From Pseudomonadota bacterium (GTDB lineage Bacteria; Pseudomonadota; Gammaproteobacteria; Xanthomonadales; Xanthomonadaceae), in NCBI GenBank assembly GCA_023444765.1, contig JAEXLY010000021.1, forward strand, positions 1-10,878: a stretch of 10,878 bases of DNA, given 5' to 3'. Both the position numbers and the translations under genes were made by a program. Shown in pieces: positions 6,786 through 10,878 of the stretch. Numbering within the stretch: position 1 is the first letter of the stretch; each line of letters starts with the position of its first letter. Under the pieces are notes generated by a model. It had not been told where the DNA came from and did no database searches. It saw nothing but the letters and a program-made list of their open reading frames with translations.

Positions 6786-7088
6786 ATGGCGCAACAGGCC
6801 GAGCGCGTACACACGCGCCAACAGGACATCGAGCGGCTGAACTCGCTGTGCGACACCCTCGCGGAAGAGGAGCACGTGACCGTCACCCTGGCCAACGGCT
6901 CCACCGTGTCGGGCGTGGTGGTCGCCAAGCCCGGCTTGCAGACCTTCGTGGACCACGCCGGCAACGAAGGCGTGAACGCGGTGCTCAAGCTGGACAATAT
7001 CGGCGGCATGGGGGTGACACGCTACTTCTGGCTGGATGACGTCCTCAAGGTCGCGCACCGTCCTTCCGACGAGGCACCCGGGCGCTGA
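6786..7088 (+). CDS. DUF3247 Sm-like family protein (100 aa)
   Basis: Small cytoplasmic protein matching the xanthomonad DUF3247 family. From memory, the founding structure is Xanthomonas campestris XC5848, described as a variant of the Sm fold. Residues 10-28 form a predicted N-terminal helix (RQQDIERLNSLCDTLAEEE). The Sm1-like strands follow: VTVTLANGSTVSGVVVAKPG (31-50), with the Asn-Gly turn and the Gly of Sm1. Then come NAVLKLDNIGG (64-74) and RYFWLDDVLKV (79-89), resembling the second Sm motif and last strand. Sm-like proteins often bind RNA or form rings, but no function has been shown for this family as far as I know. The ATG at 6786 is chosen for AAGGG at 6772-6776 and the fit to the family's length; an in-frame ATG at 6732 has no such support. 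Confidence 0.88.
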   Translation: MAQQAERVHTRQQDIERLNSLCDTLAEEEHVTVTLANGSTVSGVVVAKPGLQTFVDHAGNEGVNAVLKLDNIGGMGVTRYFWLDDVLKVAHRPSDEAPGR

Positions 7089-7235
7089 CCTTCCGCGCTT
7101 GCAGGGGCGCGCAGCGGGCGTGGATGCCCTCCGCGTGGCAGAAGGCTGCGGTGTGAGCATTACAACCGCCAGGATCCCGGCCGTCCGGCACGTACAGAAA
7201 GGGCGATCGCCCCACGTCCGCGCGGTCTCGACGAG

Positions 7236-7263
7236 CGCTGCCATGGCCATGGCCATGGCAGCG
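7236..7263. repeat. Perfect 28-bp palindrome built on tandem ATGGCC
   Basis: The arms CGCTGCC and GGCAGCG flank a centre made of ATGGCC units; the whole 28 bp reads identically on both strands and contains three overlapping CCATGG sites. The symmetry stops at both ends (7235 G and 7264 T do not pair). With no spacer it would extrude as a cruciform or act as a symmetric protein site rather than form a normal RNA hairpin. Confidence 0.7.
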
Positions 7264-8054
7264 TCACCGGAGGCACGGCGGATCCACAGTTCCGCGTTTG
7301 AGCATGAGCTTTGCGCCTGAGAGAGGCTGCGCCTGCGTCGGCTGCAACGGCACCAGGCCTCCGGCATGCGTCCCTCCCGGTTCGGTGCGGTCAGCCGGGC
7401 AGGAGACCTGTTCCCACCCGCCAGCGCGCTCGTGAAGGCGCACCTGCGTCCCGATCCTGAAGTGCCGACCGCGTCGGCCGGGCAGTCCCGCAGCTCGGGG
7501 CCCAGGCCCGCTGGACGATGCGCGGGGGCCGGCGGCCGGCACCGACGCCAGAGTCATGGTGTGCCGGACCGTTCGCGCCGCGGAATCATCGTGCCGCGAC
7601 GCCAGACGGCGCAGGATTCCGCGCCCGCGGCGCCTTCCCGGTGGACTCCGCCACTGCGCTCCCGGCGCGACGCGGCCGGATTGCCACGCGCCCTGTTCGC
7701 AGCTGGGCCGCTGGCAAGGGCAGGGTGGTGCCTGTCCCGACCATCATCTGCCGATCACCCTCGCGCCGCGCTCTTCACCAGCGGACCGCCGGAGGCCCGG
7801 GAAAAATCGCTGCCGGGCGGCCGGCTGCACGCACGCCGAGGGACAGGGCCCTGCAGCGCATCTCCCAGGGCCCGCCGCCGGCCCGCGTTCGGAGTCGCCA
7901 CGGCGTGCCCGGCCTCTCCAGGTGCCGGACCGCCCGGCGCATGGTTCCGGCGCATGCCGCCCTGTGCAGGGCAGGACTGAAGTTCCGGCATTTTTGCGCT
8001 GCGCGGACATGGAAGGCGTGGGATTACCGATTCCATAAGACCGTCGCGACGTCG

Positions 8055-8083
8055 GCTGCACGTCGCCGGTGCCAACGTGCAGC
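8055..8083 (+). promoter_or_regulatory. Inverted repeat upstream of the short-chain dehydrogenase
   Basis: GCTGCACGT (8055-8063) and ACGTGCAGC (8075-8083) are perfect 9-bp arms separated by 11 nt. The right arm ends 13 nt before the GGAG ribosome site. The element could be a leader-RNA stem-loop or a DNA operator for a dimeric regulator. No clear -35/-10 pair was identified beside it, so its place relative to the transcription start is unknown. Confidence 0.4.
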
Positions 8084-8106
8084 TTCGCAACAGCACGGAG
8101 CGCGAG

Positions 8107-8967
8107 ATGAACGACGATGCACAGAAGCTGCCGCCGCAGGAGCAGGAGCAGCAACCCGGCCTGCAGTCGGAGATGTATCCGCAGCCGGAAACCATCCGCG
8201 ACAGCTACCGCGGCTCGGGCCGCCTGCAGGGCAAGGTGGCCCTGATCACGGGCGGCGACAGCGGCATCGGGCGGGCGGTCGCCGTGCACTTCGCGCGCGA
8301 AGGCGCCGATGTGGTGATCGGCTACCTCGAGGAGGAGGCCGATGCGCTCGAGACCGGGCGGCTGGTCGGCGCCGAAGGGGCGACGTGCACCCGCATCGCC
8401 GGGGACGTCGGCGATCCAGCGTTCTGCCGGGAACTGGTGCGGCGCGTGGTCGAGCAGCACGGCCGGCTCGACATCCTCGTCAACAACGCGGCCGAGCAGC
8501 ACACCGTCGAGGAGCCCGAGCAGCTGACGCCGGAGCAGATCGAACGCACGTTCCGCACCAACGTCTTTGCCTACATCAACCTCGCCACCGCCGCGCTGGA
8601 GCACCTCGGCGAGGGCGGGGCGATCATCAACACCGGCTCGGTCACCGGCGTACGCGGCCACGAGAAGCTGATCGACTATGCCTCCACCAAGGGGGCGATC
8701 CACGCATTGACGTTCTCGCTTGCGCAGGCGGTGGCGGATCGTGGCGTGCGGGTGAATGCGGTCGCGCCGGGGCCGATCTGGACACCGCTGATTCCAGCCA
8801 GCTTCAGCGCCGGGGAAGTCGAGGAGTTCGGGACCTCCACGCTGCTCAAGCGCGCAGGCCAGCCGGCGGAAGTAGCGCCTGCCTATGTCTTCCTCGCCAG
8901 CGAAGAGGCCTCGTTCATCACCGGCCAGACCATCCACGTCAATGGAGGAGGACATATCAGTGCGTAA
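8107..8967 (+). CDS. Short-chain dehydrogenase/reductase, YghA/GSP39-like
   Basis: 286-aa cytoplasmic NAD(P)-dependent oxidoreductase of the classical SDR fold. The sequence shows the nucleotide-binding T48-GGDSGI-G55, the structural NNAA (126-129), and the catalytic S178, Y191 and K195 (DYASTK). It ends in the usual ITGQTIHVNGG. The N-terminal extension (about 1-40; LPPQEQEQQPGLQSEMYPQP, then SYRGSGRLQGKVALITGG) is typical of the subgroup with E. coli YghA and Bacillus GSP39/YhdF, often labelled general stress protein or glucose/ribitol dehydrogenase-like; the true substrate is generally unknown. The ATG at 8107 is chosen because GGAG (8097-8100) stands 6 nt upstream. An inverted repeat lies before it (8055-8083). 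The BON-domain gene overlaps its last 8 bases. Confidence 0.93.
   Translation: MNDDAQKLPPQEQEQQPGLQSEMYPQPETIRDSYRGSGRLQGKVALITGGDSGIGRAVAVHFAREGADVVIGYLEEEADALETGRLVGAEGATCTRIAGDVGDPAFCRELVRRVVEQHGRLDILVNNAAEQHTVEEPEQLTPEQIERTFRTNVFAYINLATAALEHLGEGGAIINTGSVTGVRGHEKLIDYASTKGAIHALTFSLAQAVADRGVRVNAVAPGPIWTPLIPASFSAGEVEEFGTSTLLKRAGQPAEVAPAYVFLASEEASFITGQTIHVNGGGHISA
8944..8952 (+). promoter_or_regulatory. Strong ribosome binding site deciding a GTG start
   Basis: GGAGGAGGA stands 7 nt before the GTG at 8960 and lies inside the end of the dehydrogenase gene. It supports GTG 8960 over the in-frame ATG at 8942, which would begin inside this very site. Confidence 0.7.
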
Positions 8968-10042
8968 TTCCAATCGATGGGGCCGTGGTCCGCGGCCGGA
9001 GGAGCGGCGCAACGTGGCCGGGGTGGGCGAACTGCGCGCCGTCGCGGAACGGCTGCTGGAAACCGGGGCGCAATACCTCGAACAGGGCCGCGAATGGCTG
9101 CATGCCGCCACCCGCCGTGAGCAGGACGACGGCTACGGGGACGAGCATGCCCATCGCGGCAGCGAAGAGGGTTTCGGCCCTCCTGCTCGCGGGTTCCGCG
9201 AAGACAACGGAGGGCCCCGGGCCACTTCCGCGCATGGAGACGACCCGGGTTTCCGCGAATACGGCACCGGAGAAGGGCCCCAGGGCCAGGGACGAACGCG
9301 CACGCGGGCGGGGCACGACTATGACGATCGACGCGCGCGCGAATTCGACACCTATGCCGACCGGCTGGCGCGTGCCCGCTGGCAGGGGGAGGGCGGCGGC
9401 GCCCGGCATTACGGCGGAGCTCCGGACGAGTCCTGGCTCCCCGGCAGCTATGGATTCGGTGGCGAAGGACGCCCACAGAGCGGAGCGACGGCCGAGCATG
9501 GCCGAGGCCACCGGTTCCAGGAAGCGGCGGGACGCTGGGAACACGCGTATCGCGCCCAGGGGCTGGGCGGGCATCGGGGACGCGGGCCGCGTGGCTACAC
9601 GCGTTCCGACGAACGCATCCTTGAGGAGGTCAGCGAACGCCTGTGCGATGACCCGATCGTCGATGCCAGCGACATCGATGTGCGCTGCGAGGGCGGCTGC
9701 GTGGTGCTCGAGGGCAGGGTGCCGACCCGCTGGATGAAGCACCGGGCCGAGGACATCGCCGATGCGGTCTCGGGCGTCAAGGACGTGGACAACCGCGTCC
9801 GCGTATCGGCCGAGGAACCCGCGCCGCAGGGCGATTTCGACACCAGCTCCCGCACGCGCGACGCGCAGGGCGCTGGTCCGGACATCGCGGGCAAGTCCTC
9901 CGGCAGTGCAAGCGGTGCCGGAGCGGGTGACGCGACAGGCCAGCCACCGGCCGCATCGATGGCCGGCAAGGCGTCGACGTCGGGACCGGCCGGCACCCGC
10001 GCATCTTCGTCCGCGCCACCCGAGCCGCAGCAGCCGCACTAG
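8960..10042 (+). CDS. BON-domain protein with long disordered linkers
   Basis: 360-aa protein started at GTG 8960 behind an excellent ribosome site; it overlaps the dehydrogenase stop by 8 nt, so the two are probably translationally coupled. Residues 16-54 form a likely amphipathic helix (NVAGVGELRAVAERLLETGA onward). Residues 55-214 are a Gly/Arg/Asp-rich low-complexity stretch. Residues about 215-284 are a BON domain, starting RSDERILEEVSERL, with VVLEGRVPTRWMKHRAEDIA and ending VKDVDNRVRV. The tail (286-360) is rich in Ala, Ser, Gly and Pro. BON domains are best known from OsmY and secretins and are thought to bind phospholipid or surfaces. Unlike OsmY, this protein has no signal peptide, so it is predicted cytoplasmic. 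Its role is unknown; the neighbourhood suggests stress or osmotic response. Confidence 0.87.
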   Translation: MRNSNRWGRGPRPEERRNVAGVGELRAVAERLLETGAQYLEQGREWLHAATRREQDDGYGDEHAHRGSEEGFGPPARGFREDNGGPRATSAHGDDPGFREYGTGEGPQGQGRTRTRAGHDYDDRRAREFDTYADRLARARWQGEGGGARHYGGAPDESWLPGSYGFGGEGRPQSGATAEHGRGHRFQEAAGRWEHAYRAQGLGGHRGRGPRGYTRSDERILEEVSERLCDDPIVDASDIDVRCEGGCVVLEGRVPTRWMKHRAEDIADAVSGVKDVDNRVRVSAEEPAPQGDFDTSSRTRDAQGAGPDIAGKSSGSASGAGAGDATGQPPAASMAGKASTSGPAGTRASSSAPPEPQQPH

Positions 10043-10092
10043 TGCACAGCATGCGCGCCCCGCTCCCGGGTCGCGGCTATCGCCACCCGCAG

Positions 10093-10124
10093 GGAACGCA
10101 CCGGTCGTCGTCCCGGTGCGTTCC
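10093..10124 (+). terminator. Strong stem-loop after the BON-domain gene
   Basis: GGAACGCACCGG (10093-10104) and CCGGTGCGTTCC (10113-10124) are perfect 12-bp arms around an 8-nt loop (TCGTCGTC), 50 nt after the stop codon. No T-run follows on either strand, so it is either an atypical terminator, a 3'-end stabiliser, or a regulatory element before the next gene. Confidence 0.55.
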
Positions 10125-10279
10125 TCATGGCGGGCATGGATGCTGGGCGCCTGCGCACGGCTTCGCGCACCCCGCATTCCCGCCCTTGGGCTGGTGACGC
10201 AGCCTGCGCTGGCGAGTGCACCGCTCCTTCACTTCCCGCTGCGCAAGCTGTTCCGCGCCGACCAGGGCAGGGAGGGACG

Positions 10280-10878
10280 ATGGGAACCGCACGCACGATA
10301 CCGGTCTGGGACGACATCACCGCACGCACCGCGGACTGGTGGCAGGAGACGCCTCCGGCGCCGGATTGCGATGTGATCGTGGTCGGGGCCGGCATTGCCG
10401 GACTGACCACGGCGCTTTGCCTGCTGCGGGAGGGTCGCCAGGTGCTCATCGTCGACCGCGACGGCGTCGGCGCCGGCGAGACATTGCGCACCAGCGCCCA
10501 CCTCGCCTCGGCGCTGGACGACCGCTTCAGCGTCCTGGCGCGCTATCACGGCAGGGACGGGGCACGACTGGCCGCGTCCAGCCATGCCGCGGCGATCGAC
10601 TGGATCGGGACGCTGGCGGCCGGGGACCCCGCCTGCGGTTTCCGGCGAATCCCGGGATACCTGTTCGCCTGTGATGGCGATGACGCTTCGCTCGAACGCG
10701 AGGGCGATGCGGCAGCGCGGGCGGGGCTGCCGGTCGAGCTGCTGCGCGACGGCGTCGCCGGCCTGCCCGCGCTGGGACCGGCGCTGCGTTTCGAATCGCA
10801 GGCCCGCATCTCGATCGGCGGATACCTGCTGCACCTGGCCCGCAGCGTACGACAGGCCGGCGCGCGCTTCCTGCGCGC
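10280..10878 (+). CDS. FAD-dependent oxidoreductase, DAO family, probably with C-terminal Rieske domain (5' part only)
   Basis: The frame is open to the window end: 199 codons, cut. The ATG at 10280 has GGAGGG (10271-10276) just upstream. A Rossmann FAD-binding motif, VIVVGAGIAGLTTALCLL (32-49), is followed by the ribose-binding acidic D59. The next block, GAGETLRTSAHLASALDDRF (64-83), is close to the 'GGETGRTTAHL' signature of the glycine/D-amino-acid-oxidase-like proteins fused to a Rieske [2Fe-2S] domain; GYLF and GPALRFESQARI further on also fit that group. The Rieske part would lie outside the window and cannot be verified. These enzymes are usually cytoplasmic with unknown substrates and are frequent among stress genes. 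The 237 bases between the BON gene and this start hold only the stem-loop; no promoter was recognised. Confidence 0.85.
   Translation, partial: MGTARTIPVWDDITARTADWWQETPPAPDCDVIVVGAGIAGLTTALCLLREGRQVLIVDRDGVGAGETLRTSAHLASALDDRFSVLARYHGRDGARLAASSHAAAIDWIGTLAAGDPACGFRRIPGYLFACDGDDASLEREGDAAARAGLPVELLRDGVAGLPALGPALRFESQARISIGGYLLHLARSVRQAGARFLR

Larger units (their letters stand above)
7089..8106. other. About 1 kb with no defensible gene
   Basis: Open frames exist on both strands here, but none has a plausible start, a recognisable fold or natural composition: the longest + frame (7366-7980) is a run of Arg, Pro, Ala and Ser typical of high-GC out-of-frame translation. The stretch holds a 12-bp palindrome GGGCGATCGCCC (7201-7212), a 28-bp palindrome (7236-7263), and a hairpin GCCCTG-TG-CAGGGC (7959-7972) followed 22 nt later by a short T-run. 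It may be a decayed gene, a regulatory RNA locus or plain spacer. Confidence 0.5.

Noticed and set aside
6663..7367. 234-codon minus-strand frame opposite DUF3247
   Set aside because: It is antisense to the DUF3247 gene over half its length and has no recognisable domain; its MAMAMAA stretch is just the translated palindrome.
7366..7980. 204-codon + frame in the gene-free region
   Set aside because: No ribosome site, low-complexity Arg/Pro/Ala/Ser content, no fold or motif visible.
7744..9111. 455-codon minus-strand frame antisense to the dehydrogenase
   Set aside because: The plus strand encodes an unmistakable SDR; the antisense frame shows no family features.
7518..9737. 739-codon + frame across the empty region, dehydrogenase and BON gene
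   Set aside because: Out of frame with both real genes, with Arg/Gly/Pro-biased composition and no motifs.
8957..10177. 406-codon minus-strand frame antisense to the BON gene
   Set aside because: No start context or domain; the BON domain is clear on the other strand.
1..10878. CRISPR array, tRNA, rRNA or insertion sequence
   Set aside because: No regularly spaced repeats, no cloverleaf with a T-loop signature, and no transposase or terminal repeats were seen by eye.

Overview
The window is about 10.9 kb of high-GC DNA and looks chromosomal, from a gammaproteobacterium of the Xanthomonadaceae/Lysobacteraceae (Lysobacter, Luteimonas or Pseudoxanthomonas-like). The evidence is the large TonB-dependent receptor with an RISVTGSRIKR-type N-terminus, typical of that family, and a DUF3247 Sm-like protein that I know only from xanthomonads. 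No rRNA, tRNA, insertion sequence, integrase or CRISPR array was seen.

Region A (1-5506, + strand) is a tight three-gene operon. It starts after a T-run that probably ends the previous gene's terminator, and carries a candidate -35 element and a structured leader. The genes are a TonB-dependent outer-membrane receptor; a secreted class C beta-lactamase/esterase-fold serine hydrolase with a C-terminal DUF3471 domain; and a putative lipoprotein D-Ala-D-Ala dipeptidase (VanX/DdpX family, peptidase M15). Intergenic gaps are nil or negative. An importer, a penicillin-recognising-fold hydrolase and a D,D-dipeptidase together suggest uptake and periplasmic breakdown of a peptide or peptidoglycan-derived substrate. 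This is the most interesting unit in the window; the substrate is an inference.

Region B (5524-6581, - strand) is a compact cluster convergent to region A: a 56-aa protein with the ETFPASDP motif, then after one base a cysteine hydrolase of the isochorismatase family, then a 56-aa lysine-rich protein. The hydrolase frame runs past the usual family end into the upstream region of the third gene, so its C-terminus is doubtful.

Region C (6582-7088) is a divergent intergenic region followed by a DUF3247 Sm-like protein, whose start region is flanked by a perfect 8-bp inverted repeat.

Region D (7089-8106) is about 1 kb with no gene I can defend. It contains a perfect 28-bp palindrome and, next to the following gene, a 9-bp-arm inverted repeat.

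Region E (8107-10878, + strand) holds a YghA/GSP39-type short-chain dehydrogenase, overlapped by a BON-domain protein that starts at GTG behind a strong Shine-Dalgarno sequence, a strong stem-loop, and then the 5' part (199 codons) of an FAD-dependent oxidoreductase of the type often fused to a C-terminal Rieske domain, cut by the window end. These families are often found among general stress genes, so regions C-E may be a stress-related neighbourhood (inference).
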